A stretch of DNA of 64,000 nt, taken from the NCBI GenBank assembly GCA_036504215.1, contig DASXVO010000007.1, forward strand, positions 46,599 to 110,598. The letters run 5' to 3'. Within the stretch, counting starts at the first letter, position 1, and each line of letters begins with the position of its first letter. Below the pieces are notes generated by a model. That model did no database searches and was not told where the DNA came from. It was given only the letters and a program-made list of their open reading frames with translations. Below are positions 42,487 to 51,392 of the stretch, piece after piece. This stretch comes from Vicinamibacterales bacterium. Lineage in GTDB: Bacteria; Acidobacteriota; Vicinamibacteria; Vicinamibacterales; Fen-181. A program made the translations under genes and the position numbers.

Positions 42487-43584
42487 CTACTTTTCCGGGC
42501 CGAAGCGGGTGCCGAGTCCGCGCGCCACTGCGCGGCCGTATGCGAGCAGTGCGATCGCCGTGTCCTGCACGCCCACGCCTGTCAGCGCGCACACGGTGAT
42601 GTCGTCCTCCCGTTCGCGGCCTGCCCGGCGGCCCGACGTCATGTCTCCGAGTTCCCGGACATCCGCGGTTTGGTCGATCGCACGGCTCTGGAGGGCGTGG
42701 TAGAACTCGCCCCGCGCAAAGCACTGCGTCTTGAGGTCGCACGCCAGCCGCGTGGCGCGCGCGAGGACGCCGCTCTCGAGTTCCTGTTTCTCGGGGATGT
42801 CCGCACCCATCGCGGTGATGTGCAGGCCCGGGTGGAGCCACTCGGCCTTGACGACGGGCTGGCGCGATGGGGTGCACGTCACCACCACCTGGCTTTCCCG
42901 CACGAGCAATTCCGGATCCGCGGGCCCGACGGTGACCGACACCCGCCCACCTGTCGCGGCGGCGTCGGCCTCCAGCAGCGCCGGCAGTTCGCGCACGTAG
43001 GCATCAACCGCCGCCGGCGACTGGTCGTACACGAGGACGCGGTCGAACGTGCGCACGAGCCTCAGCGCGCGGACCTGGTAGCGCCCCTGGGCGCCGGCGC
43101 CCACGACACCGACGGTGCGGACCTCGCGCGGCGCCAGGTGCCTGGCCGCAATCGCGCCGGCCAGCCCCGTGCGGACGTCGGTCAGGTACCCGTTGTCGAG
43201 CAGCACCGCCTCCGGAAAGCCGGTGAGCGTGCTGACGACCACCATGAGGCCGCTCGAGTTCGGGAGCCCCCAGAGCGTGTTGTCGAAGAACCCTGACGCG
43301 ATCTTGATTGCCAGGCTCGGCAGTCCGTGGATATAGGCCGCTTTCACATCCACTTCGCCACGCCGGCTCGGCACGAACAGGCCGACGATCGGCGGGACGT
43401 CTGCCAGGCCTCCGGCGAGCCGCGTGAAGGCGTCCTCGACAGCGGCCAGCGCCTCGACGTCGAGCGCGACGAGGCTCCTGATCTCGCGCTCGGTCAGCAC
43501 GACGATCGGCGCCACCGATGGCGGCGCGGCGTGGTCGGCGGAGGCGTTGCGGCGGGCGCTCCCGCGGTCGTGGGATTTCGTCAT
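42487..43584 (-). CDS. Ornithine cyclodeaminase / mu-crystallin family protein
   Basis: A 365-residue NAD(P)-dependent enzyme of the family that includes ornithine and alanine dehydrogenases and imine reductases. The Rossmann motif VGVVGAGAQGRYQVRAL and the family segment FDNTLWGLPNSSGLMVV are clear. It starts 24 bp from a divergent aminotransferase gene, so the pair probably acts on the same amino acid or keto acid. The ATG at 43584 lies exactly 7 nt after a TATCAT hexamer, so its mRNA may be leaderless. The substrate is not predictable; ornithine cyclodeaminase itself is only one option. Confidence 0.85.
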   Translation of the reverse strand: MTKSHDRGSARRNASADHAAPPSVAPIVVLTEREIRSLVALDVEALAAVEDAFTRLAGGLADVPPIVGLFVPSRRGEVDVKAAYIHGLPSLAIKIASGFFDNTLWGLPNSSGLMVVVSTLTGFPEAVLLDNGYLTDVRTGLAGAIAARHLAPREVRTVGVVGAGAQGRYQVRALRLVRTFDRVLVYDQSPAAVDAYVRELPALLEADAAATGGRVSVTVGPADPELLVRESQVVVTCTPSRQPVVKAEWLHPGLHITAMGADIPEKQELESGVLARATRLACDLKTQCFARGEFYHALQSRAIDQTADVRELGDMTSGRRAGREREDDITVCALTGVGVQDTAIALLAYGRAVARGLGTRFGPEK

Positions 43585-43590
43585 TGGGAC

Positions 43591-43600
43591 ATGATATACA
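43591..43600. promoter_or_regulatory. Overlapping divergent -10 elements
   Basis: TATCAT (minus strand, 43596-43591) and TATACA (plus strand, 43595-43600) overlap on opposite strands in the 24-bp gap between two divergent start codons. Initiation 6-8 nt downstream would fall at or next to each ATG (43584 and 43609). Neither start has a ribosome site. RNA polymerase could probably not initiate in both directions at once. Confidence 0.5.
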
Positions 43601-43608
43601 TTGACACC

Positions 43609-44724
43609 ATGAGAATTCCGACTTTCGAGATGGAACGCATGCAGTCGACGTGGGAAAATCTCGTCGACTACGACATGAGCGAGAGCGGGGTCCGGCCGAT
43701 CACGCTGCGCGAACTCGTCGAGATGGGATTCGACCTCGACGCCGCCATGGACACGCCGCTTGGTTACAGCCAGTCGAATGGCACGCTGCCGCTCCGCGAA
43801 CTCCTGACGGCGATCTACCCGGGCGCAACCGTCGATCACATCGAGGTGACCAACGGGACCTCTGAGGCGAACTACATCGTCGCGCTGAGCCGGCTCGTCG
43901 CGGGCGACGAGGTGGCGATGGAGGTGCCCAACTACATGCAGCTCTGGGGTGTGCCGCACAGCCTCCAGGCGACGATCAACACCTTCAGGCTTCGCCCGGA
44001 CCGGGACTGGGAGCCCGACTGGGACGAGTTCGAACGCGCCGTGAACCCGAGGACGCGGCTGCTCTATCTCTCCAACCCCAACAACCCGTCTGGCGCCGTC
44101 CTCTCCGACGAGGCGATGCGGCGCATTGTCCGACGATGCGAGGAGATGAACACGTTGCTCCTGGCCGACGAGGTCTACCTCGGCGCCGAGATCGAGGACG
44201 ATCGCACCAAGAGCTTCTGGGGCATGAGCGACAAGGTCGTCGTCACGAGCGGCCTGTCGAAGGCCTACGGGATCCCGGGCGTCCGCATCGGCTGGATCAT
44301 CGGCCCGCCCGCATTCATCGCCACCTGCTGGAGCCAGCACGACTACCTGACGATTGGCCCCAACAAGCTGTCCGACCTCGTGGCGCGGACCGCGGTCTCC
44401 GCGGCCAACCGCGAGAAGCTCTACGCGCGGACGAGGGCCCTGCTGAACGCGAACCTTCCGATCATCAGCGAGTGGGCAGCCCGCTTCGGCGGTCTGCTGA
44501 GCTTCAACCGGCCCCGGGCGGGTGCGATGGCGCTCGTTCAGTACCACGCGGACGTGCCCAGCCTCGAGCTCTGCGAGCGCATCCGGAAGACGCAGAGCAC
44601 CCTCATCGTGCCGGGGAGCCATGTCGGCCTCGAAGGGTACCTGCGCCTGTGGTACGGCGGACGCCAGGAGTACATCACCGAAGGCTTCAGACGCGTCGGG
44701 TTGGTGCTCGAGACGTTGCGGTAG
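43609..44724 (+). CDS. Class I/II PLP-dependent aminotransferase
   Basis: A 371-residue fold-type I aminotransferase. Motifs: LGYSQSNGTLPLRELL, EVTNGTSEANYI, YLSNPNNPSGAV, LLADEVYLG and the PLP lysine in TSGLSKAYGIPGVRIGW. The conserved Arg in GYLRLWYGG near the C-terminus could bind the substrate carboxylate. The ATG at 43609 is preferred because a -10-like TATACA ends 8 nt upstream; an in-frame ATG at 43591 would add six residues. It is divergent from the ornithine cyclodeaminase-like gene and may supply or consume the keto acid used there. The amino-acid specificity is unknown. Confidence 0.87.
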   Translation: MRIPTFEMERMQSTWENLVDYDMSESGVRPITLRELVEMGFDLDAAMDTPLGYSQSNGTLPLRELLTAIYPGATVDHIEVTNGTSEANYIVALSRLVAGDEVAMEVPNYMQLWGVPHSLQATINTFRLRPDRDWEPDWDEFERAVNPRTRLLYLSNPNNPSGAVLSDEAMRRIVRRCEEMNTLLLADEVYLGAEIEDDRTKSFWGMSDKVVVTSGLSKAYGIPGVRIGWIIGPPAFIATCWSQHDYLTIGPNKLSDLVARTAVSAANREKLYARTRALLNANLPIISEWAARFGGLLSFNRPRAGAMALVQYHADVPSLELCERIRKTQSTLIVPGSHVGLEGYLRLWYGGRQEYITEGFRRVGLVLETLR

Positions 44725-45027
44725 ACGCAGCACTCTCGACACCTCCACAGACGCCAATCGACCGTGGCGGATCTGTGTGGATAGCGGCGACAATAGTCGC
44801 CTTCAGGGGTGTCTTTGTGGCACACGGACGCGCCACGGCTGGTGTCCTCACCACGGTGTTTTGTTCGGCAATGCAGGGCGTTGTGGTCAGACGGCCCGCC
44901 TGGAGGCCGTCGTCACCTCGTCGGCACCAGGATTGCTGTTGACGACCACCATGGTCCGTCCGGCCATGGTCGTTCAGGCCGGCACTGTTCAATGGCCCCC
45001 AGTCGTGCCACGGTCGTCGAGATCCTC
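44725..45027. other. 303-bp non-coding stretch after the aminotransferase gene
   Basis: No convincing gene. A perfect 6-bp hairpin (GGCGAC, AATA, GTCGCC at 44786-44801) may end the aminotransferase transcript. Two copies of a CCATGGTC-like element near 44948-44974 may belong to the promoter of the next gene. Otherwise I see nothing. Confidence 0.4.
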
Positions 45028-45417
45028 ATGAGATACGCTGCAGTTCTTGGGATGGTCCTCGGTCTTCTGGGTCTGGCGCACACGGTGTCGGCGCAGAACG
45101 TCTCACCCGGCTGCCTGACGGTGGACCGTACGCAGATTCGCATCGTCGCCAGCGGCGCCGGTTGCCAGCCTTCCGAACTTGCGGTGGCTGTCCGCTGGCC
45201 CGCTCCGTCCTCGCAGATTCCCGAAGCGTTGCCCAAGCGGCCCGACTCAACGGGCGAAGCCATGGTCCGGTTCTTCGCCGGCCAACCGGCCGCGGCCGAT
45301 GTCGCCGTGCCCGTTCAACGCGCGGATGCCGTCACGGCGGTGCCGGTGACGCCGCTGCTCGCCGGCGTGGGCGTCCGGTTGCCGACGCTGGCGGCGTCGC
45401 CCTGGAGCTCCCGCTAG
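45028..45417 (+). CDS. Small secreted protein of unknown function
   Basis: A 129-residue protein. A clear signal peptide (MRYAAVLGMVLGLLGLAHTV, cleavage near VSAQN) is followed by about 105 residues with two Cys (in SPGCLTV and GAGCQP) that could form a disulfide, and an Ala/Val/Pro-rich C-terminal half. The ATG at 45028 is chosen because it gives a good signal peptide; the frame is open further upstream. No family is recognised. A decayed hybrid sensor gene begins 72 bp downstream. Confidence 0.6.
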   Translation: MRYAAVLGMVLGLLGLAHTVSAQNVSPGCLTVDRTQIRIVASGAGCQPSELAVAVRWPAPSSQIPEALPKRPDSTGEAMVRFFAGQPAAADVAVPVQRADAVTAVPVTPLLAGVGVRLPTLAASPWSSR

Positions 45418-45488
45418 CGCGCGTCGCCTCCGCGCCGCTTTACACACAATCGACAGCAGAGCCCTGACGAACCGGCGGCTTGGCGCCG

Positions 45489-46434
45489 ATGCCCACTACG
45501 ATCGGTTCGCTCTGCATGTTCACTCGTCGTACGCCTTTCCACGTTCTCGACGCTTCGCGCGTGCGCCTGATGGCCGGACTCGTGGTGTGCGTCCACGTGG
45601 TTCCAGCCGTCGCCCTCCAACCCAACAAGGCCGTCACCGAGTACAGTCTCCAACAGTGGCAGGCCGATCAGGGCCTGCCGCAGAACACCGTGTCGGCGGT
45701 GGCGCAGACTCGTGACGGATACATCTGGGTGGGCACCGACAAGGGCCCGGCGCTGCTCCAGGCCGGTCGCGTCGCCCGGCCGTTCGAGACAGCCGGCTTC
45801 GCGGTGCGCGTTCGTCCGCGATCGCGCGGGGGCGCTCTGGATAGGCACGGAAGGAGCCGGTCTCTTCCGATTCGTCAATGGCAGCGTGTCCCGATTGCGG
45901 CGCGACGACGGGCTCTCGGACAACGCGACGGTGACGATCCTGGAAGACCGCGAAGGCAATCCCTGGGTCGGCACGCTGGCCGGCGGGCTCAATTGTCTGA
46001 CCGACGGTCCGTTCGTGACGGTCGGGCGCCCGGAAGGACTCCCTGACGAACTCGTCTGGGCGGTCTTCGAAGACCACGCACGCGACATCTGGGTCGGCAC
46101 CGGAGGGCGCGGGTTGAGCCGGCTGTCCAACGGTCGCGTCACGACGTTCACGGTGCGCGACGGGCTGCCCGACGTCGTGCTGATGGACATCCAGATGCCG
46201 GAAATGAACGGGCTCGAGGCCACGACGTTGATACGGGCCAGAGAGGGGGCCGCCGGACCCCGTACGCCGATCATCGCGCTCACCGCGCACGCGATGGCAG
46301 GAGACCGGGAGAAGTGGCTCGCGGTGGGGCTGGACGACTACCTCTCGAAGCCGATCCAGCAAAACGCGTTGGCCGAAGCCATCGGGCGGGTGACAGGTCT
46401 CGCCCCGGCGGCGCCGTCACCGCCCGGGGCGTGA
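45489..46434 (+). pseudogene. Decayed hybrid two-component sensor (propeller repeats joined to a receiver)
   Basis: The start encodes a signal sequence and the first blade of a two-component-regulator propeller ([33 protein letters not shown]). Near 45800 the frame shifts; the next blades ([34 protein letters not shown]) continue in another frame. At about 46175 a blade ending RDGLP runs directly into a receiver domain ([19 protein letters not shown]) with its Asp intact and C-terminal KPIQ. The Y_Y_Y domain, membrane helix, histidine kinase and ATPase domains expected between them are missing. This is a deleted, frameshifted remnant of a hybrid sensor kinase. A short receiver-containing protein could still be made from the downstream frame. 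Confidence 0.8.
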
Positions 46435-46448
46435 CCGGCCGCTTCCCG

Positions 46449-47021
46449 CTACTTCCCGCCGAGCAGCCCCTTCTTCAGGTCCGGTGACACCGGCTTGGGG
46501 CCGAGCCAGATCTTCAGCAGCGCATTGGCGAAGTCGTCACCGGCGATGATGTCCTTGGCCTGCCCGCGGACGGTGATCTGGGTGCCCTTCCCCGGCAGGA
46601 GGTCGAGCAGGATCGCGTCGCCCCTCTTCGCCTCCTTGGCCGCCGAGAAGATCGCGCTCATCTGCTTGATGCGCGGCTGGAACCCCTGGAACTCCGCGGC
46701 GCTCGTGTTCTCCTTCAGCGCCTCGATCAACGACTCCTGCAGCGTGTCGGCGGCGACGTCGCGCAGCATGGCGAGGTGCACGCGACGGGGCGTCGCGGCC
46801 GAAATGACCGCGCCGGCATCGCCGGTCTTTTGCGCGACGTAGAGCGCCGCCACGTAGACCTTGGCGAGGCCGAACTTCACGCGGATGCCTCCGCCGTTGA
46901 GCACCAGGTCCGATCCGCCGACCTGCGCGCGATCGGGCAGATTCACGCCGCCGATCTCCGTCGCGGTCACGGCGGTGATTGCCGCCAGGATGAATGCCGC
47001 CGCTGCCAGCCATCTCTTCAT
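46449..47021 (-). CDS. Secreted chalcone-isomerase-like protein
   Basis: A 190-residue protein with a signal peptide (residues about 1-20) and a chalcone isomerase-like domain: GVNLPDRAQVGGSDLVLNGGGIRVK near residues 24-48 is the typical start, and KVYVAALYV follows. Bacterial members are exported and are not true chalcone isomerases; some bind fatty acids. The start at 47021 fits the signal peptide. It converges with the decayed sensor gene by a 14-bp gap. No operon partner is obvious. Confidence 0.83.
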   Translation of the reverse strand: MKRWLAAAAFILAAITAVTATEIGGVNLPDRAQVGGSDLVLNGGGIRVKFGLAKVYVAALYVAQKTGDAGAVISAATPRRVHLAMLRDVAADTLQESLIEALKENTSAAEFQGFQPRIKQMSAIFSAAKEAKRGDAILLDLLPGKGTQITVRGQAKDIIAGDDFANALLKIWLGPKPVSPDLKKGLLGGK

Positions 47022-47189
47022 GATCTCGGTCTCCTTGTCGGGTTGCCCGGCTGTAGGTGGAGGGCGCCATCATACCCGATGAGCGGCCGCCGGCCCTACA
47101 CGCCGGCCGCGAACCGGCAACTGCTGCCGCCGCCGCGCAGGTGCACGCCGTCCTTGACCCTCGGGTCGGGCCGAGGATAGGCTCCAGTC

Positions 47190-49043
47190 ATGTTGCACCG
47201 CAGGCGCCTGTCGCTCTCCACGGGTCTTCTTCTCACTGTTGCGGCGCTCGCCGCGTCACCGGACCTCGGGGCATCCGGCCAGAAGGCCGCCACCGCGGAG
47301 CGGATTGACGCGGCATCCGTCCGTGCCGCGCAGGGAATCGACGCGTTTCTGCCGCCCACCGCGGGTTCGATCGGCCGCGCCCTCGGCAGCCGTTTCGATC
47401 CGAAGCGTGCCATGGACCTCGTGACGTTCATGGATCAGTACTGGCGGCTCGCCGGAAATCCCGGCTACGACGCCTCGATGGGACGCATCAGGGCCGGTCT
47501 CGTGGACGCCGGCTACCGGGATGGTCGAACGCCCGCCGACGGGTCGAGCGCGCTCTGGGTCGAGGAGTACCCGAACGGCGGGAACGGCTGGGAGCTCGTG
47601 CGCGCGGAGATGACCATCGTCGATCCCGCGCGCGGGACGGCCATCGAACCGGTGTTCGATCCGGTGGTGGACTACATCGCGCTCTGCATGAACTCGTTCT
47701 CGACGCCGGCCGGAGGAATCACGGCTCCGCTGGTCTACGTCGGGGTGGGCGCGGACGAGGCGAGCTACGCGTCGGTGGACGTCAAGGGCGCCGTCGTGCT
47801 CGGCGACGGCAGCTCGCGGGTCCTCTGGGAGCAGGCGGTGCGTCAGCGCGGCGCAATCGGCATCCTCACCGCAGCCCCGCCGGCGAGGTACACACGGCCG
47901 GACCAGACGCCTGAGGTATTTCAGTGGGGCGCCGTTCCCTACGACGAGAAGCTGCACGCCTTCGCGTTCAAGGCGAGCCGGAAGGTGGCCGACAGGCTGA
48001 AAGCCCGGTTGAAGGAAGGGCCGGTCACCGTGAAGACCGTCGTCGAAACGAAGTTCCGGCCCGCGTCGCCGGGGCGGCTGCTCGTGGCGGAGATTCCCGG
48101 GCGGGTGAAGCCGGACGAGCACGTCGTCATGGTTGCTCACGTGCAGGAGCCCGGCGCGAACGACAACGCGAGCGGCTGCGGGACATTGCTCGAACTGGCC
48201 CGCGCGCTGCAGTCGGCGATTGCGGCCAAGGCGATCCCTCCTCCAGCCCGAACGCTCACGTTCGTCTGGGGCGACGAAATGCGGGCCAGCCGCGAGTGGC
48301 TCCGGGCCGATCCGGCACGCGGGGCGGCGACGCGCTTCATGTTCTCGCTCGACATGACCGGCGAGGATACGTCGAAGACCAGCGGCACGTTTCTCATCGA
48401 GAAGGAGCCGGATCCCTCCGCCGTCTGGGCGCGACCGTCCGATCCGCACAGCGAGTGGTGGCCCGGCGATCTCCAGAAGGCCGAGCGGTTGAAGGGCAGC
48501 CTGCTGAACGACGTATTCCTGGCCGTCTGCCTGCGCCGCGCCCGCGAGACCGGGTGGGTCGTCCAGACGATCCCGTACGAAGGCGGGAGCGATCACACCA
48601 TCTTCCTGAATGCGGGTGCTCCCGCGGTGCTGGCCACGCACTTCACCGACCGCTACTACCACACGAACCTCGATCGTGCGGACAAGACGAGTCCGGCGGT
48701 GATGGCGCACGTCGGCATCACCGTGGGGACAACGGCGATGGTCCTCGCGTCCGCAAGTCAGGAAGATGCGTTGGCCATCGCTGACCTCGTCGGAGCGGCG
48801 GCCACGCGTCGCCTGGAGCTCGAGGCCAGACAGTCCGCGGCCATCGTCGCCCAGGCACCGGATCGTGCGGCCGCGGAGGCCATCGAGCGCGCGGTCATGG
48901 ACGGGTGGAAGGCCTGGTACTCGCGTGCGCTCGAGAGCGTGCTCACGCTGCCAGCGACGCCGGCCGGTGAGTCGCTGCGTCGGCGCGTGCAGGCCGCCAG
49001 GGACAGGCTGGGACCTGGAGGAACGGACGGAATCAGTCGATGA
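47190..49043 (+). CDS. Secreted M28-like metallopeptidase
   Basis: A 617-residue exported protein of the M28 type. A signal peptide (residues about 1-30) is followed by an N-terminal region with a PA-like insert (about 150-260) and a catalytic domain about 280-560. Metal-binding positions are readable as HVQEPGANDNASG, WGDEMRASR, SLDMTGED and HFTDRYYHTNLD. The C-terminal 70 residues are helical. It is only distantly similar to the 816-residue M28 peptidase at 40-42 kb. The ATG at 47190 provides a complete signal peptide. It converges with the TPR-like gene at 49.2 kb, separated by a small tandem repeat. Confidence 0.83.
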   Translation: MLHRRRLSLSTGLLLTVAALAASPDLGASGQKAATAERIDAASVRAAQGIDAFLPPTAGSIGRALGSRFDPKRAMDLVTFMDQYWRLAGNPGYDASMGRIRAGLVDAGYRDGRTPADGSSALWVEEYPNGGNGWELVRAEMTIVDPARGTAIEPVFDPVVDYIALCMNSFSTPAGGITAPLVYVGVGADEASYASVDVKGAVVLGDGSSRVLWEQAVRQRGAIGILTAAPPARYTRPDQTPEVFQWGAVPYDEKLHAFAFKASRKVADRLKARLKEGPVTVKTVVETKFRPASPGRLLVAEIPGRVKPDEHVVMVAHVQEPGANDNASGCGTLLELARALQSAIAAKAIPPPARTLTFVWGDEMRASREWLRADPARGAATRFMFSLDMTGEDTSKTSGTFLIEKEPDPSAVWARPSDPHSEWWPGDLQKAERLKGSLLNDVFLAVCLRRARETGWVVQTIPYEGGSDHTIFLNAGAPAVLATHFTDRYYHTNLDRADKTSPAVMAHVGITVGTTAMVLASASQEDALAIADLVGAAATRRLELEARQSAAIVAQAPDRAAAEAIERAVMDGWKAWYSRALESVLTLPATPAGESLRRRVQAARDRLGPGGTDGISR

Positions 49044-49140
49044 GTGGGGTCAGTCGACACTGATGCGGCTCAGTCGGCGGCCTCGGATCGGCCGACGGGT
49101 GCCTGTCTGTCGGCGAGCGGCCGTGAACCGGCGGATCCCC

Positions 49141-49191
49141 GACTACCGGACATCCCCGACCGACGGACATCCCCGACTGACGGACGTCACC
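49141..49191. repeat. Three 17-bp tandem repeats at a convergent gene junction
   Basis: Units start at 49141, 49158 and 49175 and follow GACYRACGGACATCCCC, with two changes in the third. A partial unit (GCGGATCCCC) precedes them and GACTCG follows. The third unit runs into the last codons of the minus-strand TPR-like gene. No coding or regulatory role is evident. Confidence 0.65.
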
Positions 49192-50059
49192 GACTCGCAG
49201 TGCGGCGCAGTCGTTCGGTGACGATGGTGAGCTCCTTGCGGAACAGCGGGTTCTCGGGGAACTCCTGCACGAGGCCCGTGAGCAGTTGCTCCGCGTCGGC
49301 GATCTTCTTCTCGCGCAGCGACACGACGACCAGTAGAACGCGTGCGAAAGGGCCGTAGTAGCGGCCGTGGCGCGCCGCCAGCTTCAACTCCTCGATCCCC
49401 CGCCGCTTGTTTCCCTCGATCCCGTCGTAGTGCACGAGCCACCTGATGAAGAACGGCAGGTCGCCCACGATGTACTCGAGGGCGCCGAAATTCAGATAGG
49501 CGTCGTAGGCCGGCGGAGTCCGAGCGAGCAGTCGGCGGGCGGGTTCGAGGGCGGCGGGCGCCAGCTTGATGCTCCGCCACGTGCGGCGATCGACGAGCGC
49601 CGTGTAGTCGGTTTCGACACCCGCGCTCATGCACAGCGCGAGCAGCGCGTCCCCATCGTCGGGGCTGCCGGCGAGCCTCGCCTTGGCCAGCGTCCTGGCG
49701 TTGGCGAGGGCCGCGAACAAACGGGTGCGCACGACGGGATCTGGTACGAGGCGCGAGGCTCCGTCGACCATGTTGCTGTTGTTCATGAAGAACCGCGCTT
49801 CGAGGATCTTCAGGCGGTCGAGTTCCATGAACAAGTACGTGCCGGCGCGGACGGAGGGGAGCAACGGGTTCTGCGGGTCGGCCTGCGCCGCGGTGTCGAG
49901 AATGGAGAGGCTGGCCGTGAAGTCGAAGTTGTACAGCCGCTGGAAGGCCTGATCGACTGGTCCGAGTGCGATCGGTTGGTCGGACGGCCCGACGGGGCCT
50001 GGACTCACGATGGCGGCGGCCAGGGCCGCCATCACGACGAGCCGGATCACGACCGCCAC
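49187..50059 (-). CDS. Secreted TPR-like helical repeat protein
   Basis: A 290-residue protein with an N-terminal hydrophobic signal (about residues 4-20) and helical repeats of tetratricopeptide character: AFQRLYNFDFTASLSILDTA near residue 40, ARRLLARTPPAYDAYLNFGA and ADAEQLLTGLVQEFPENPLF. The start is taken as GTG 50059. A GTG at 50050 would overlap the previous stop in GTGA and is also plausible. It is coupled to the small membrane protein upstream. Likely a periplasmic interaction protein; partner unknown. Confidence 0.7.
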   Translation of the reverse strand: MAVVIRLVVMAALAAAIVSPGPVGPSDQPIALGPVDQAFQRLYNFDFTASLSILDTAAQADPQNPLLPSVRAGTYLFMELDRLKILEARFFMNNSNMVDGASRLVPDPVVRTRLFAALANARTLAKARLAGSPDDGDALLALCMSAGVETDYTALVDRRTWRSIKLAPAALEPARRLLARTPPAYDAYLNFGALEYIVGDLPFFIRWLVHYDGIEGNKRRGIEELKLAARHGRYYGPFARVLLVVVSLREKKIADAEQLLTGLVQEFPENPLFRKELTIVTERLRRTASR

Positions 50060-50358
50060 CGGGAGTACAACGTCTCGCCCTTGTCCCGGTCGTACACGAG
50101 CAGGTACCAGTCGCGATACGTGAGCCCCTGTGCGACTGATCCCGAGAGGAAACCGCAGAGGCCGGGTCCGGCGACGCCGCAGGAGTAAAGGAGTGCCATG
50201 ATCCCGAGACAGTAGAGCCAGTGGTGGACGTGCAGGTAGTAGCGGCCGACAGGAATCCGGAGCGATCGTTCGAGCCGATCTCCCTCGAACCGTCCCGCGA
50301 TCGCATTCCAGAACACGACGCCCGCGGCGCCGCCCGCCACGAAGAGCACGAGGGTCAT
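50047..50358 (-). CDS. Small His-containing membrane protein
   Basis: A 103-residue protein with two or three hydrophobic helices (about 1-20, 42-62, and a shorter one near 62-80) and the motif YYLHVHHWLY. The ATG at 50358 is chosen; the frame is open 43 codons further to a GTG at 50487 that would add a hydrophilic extension. Its stop overlaps the start of the TPR-like gene, so the two are coupled. A sigma-70-like promoter (TTGACA, 17-18 bp, ATACTA/TACTAA) lies about 180 nt upstream. No family is recognised. Confidence 0.6.
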   Translation of the reverse strand: MTLVLFVAGGAAGVVFWNAIAGRFEGDRLERSLRIPVGRYYLHVHHWLYCLGIMALLYSCGVAGPGLCGFLSGSVAQGLTYRDWYLLVYDRDKGETLYSRWRS

Positions 50359-50537
50359 GGGCGCATCAGGAACCGAACCGTTACCAACGCCCCACGACCA
50401 AGTACTGTTGCCGAGGGCGACCACGTGGCCCTGCAGAGGCCGGCGAAAATCGGAGTGGGCTGACCGGACAACGCAACCGTCCACCACGCTCCGCGTTCTG
50501 CGTCGTCGGTCGAGGATGCTCGTTCGAGCCCCATGCT

Positions 50538-50566
50538 TAGTATCGGCAGAGTCGACGGGTTGTCAA
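50538..50566 (-). promoter_or_regulatory. Sigma-70-like promoter toward the small membrane protein
   Basis: On the minus strand, TTGACA at 50566-50561 and ATACTA at 50543-50538 are separated by 17 bp (TACTAA with 18 bp is also possible). The -35 is perfect. It faces the 50358 gene with a leader of about 170 nt. Confidence 0.55.
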
Positions 50567-50621
50567 GCGCGAACTCCTTTCCCACTGCCCCCGGGCCGGG
50601 CGACAGCCGGGCCGCGGCTGT

Positions 50622-50650
50622 TTGACATCCCTCGCGGACCCCGGTAGAGT
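50622..50650 (+). promoter_or_regulatory. Sigma-70-like promoter toward the 50713 gene
   Basis: TTGACA at 50622-50627 and TAGAGT at 50645-50650 are separated by exactly 17 bp. Transcription would start near 50657, giving a leader of about 55 nt. With the minus-strand promoter at 50538-50566 this explains the 354-bp gap; nothing else is seen in it. Confidence 0.65.
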
Positions 50651-50712
50651 CACCGCCGGTTCGGCAACCGGATGGCAGGCCGCTGACGAGCGGCGAGCGG
50701 GAGGATGACGAG

Positions 50713-51372
50713 ATGACGAGGGCCGCTGGTTTGGTAGCGTTCATCGTGGCGGTTCTCGGGTCCGCCGCAGGCGCCGCGCAGACACCATCGGACGTGAAGG
50801 ACGGCAGGGTGGCCGTCATCGGCGAGAACCCCGGCATCCGGCTGGTGGTGAAGGACGGCGCTCCGCCTTCGACGAGCGTCAGCTTCTGGCGCGTCTTCCA
50901 GAGCCCGGCGGGCCCGGGGCACGTCTGCTTCGTCACGAGCGACATCTCCGGCGATGGGCCGACGCCCGACGACGTTCGCCTGGCGTTCTCGGACAACGAA
51001 AAACTGGCTGAGTACGTGGCGACCCAGTTGATGACGGCCTTCGACAAGACGTACAGCGACAAACCGTTCCCGGTCCGCATCGCGAGGTTCGAGCGGAGCG
51101 GCGACACGATCACGGCGTGGAAGGAAACGATCAGAGCCGACGGATTTGTCATCGATCTGGTGTGGCGCGATTTCCATCAGCCCTTCGCGATCGAGAGTCG
51201 CGCCGGCATTCCGCACAACCCCTATACGATCCTCTCGACGTTCGTCCCGGCACGAACCGCGGAGGTCGTCATCAATGGCAAGCGGGCGGCTGGTGCCGCC
51301 ACGCCGAGGATGCGCGGCGCCAGACAGAGCAGTAGCGCGTTCCTGGCATTTGCAGAGACCTGGCTCAAGTGA
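50713..51372 (+). CDS. Secreted protein of unknown function
   Basis: A 219-residue protein with a signal peptide (cleavage near AGAAQT) and a single alpha/beta domain; features include GPGHVCFVTSDISGDGPTPD, DKPFPVRIARFERSGD and DLVWRDFHQPFAIES. I do not recognise the family with confidence. The ATG at 50713 follows GGGAGG. Its stop overlaps an in-frame GTG of the FkbM-like gene (GTGA at 51369), so the two are probably one transcript. Confidence 0.65.
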   Translation: MTRAAGLVAFIVAVLGSAAGAAQTPSDVKDGRVAVIGENPGIRLVVKDGAPPSTSVSFWRVFQSPAGPGHVCFVTSDISGDGPTPDDVRLAFSDNEKLAEYVATQLMTAFDKTYSDKPFPVRIARFERSGDTITAWKETIRADGFVIDLVWRDFHQPFAIESRAGIPHNPYTILSTFVPARTAEVVINGKRAAGAATPRMRGARQSSSAFLAFAETWLK

Positions 51373-51392
51373 GCCTGCTGGAGGATCGACCG

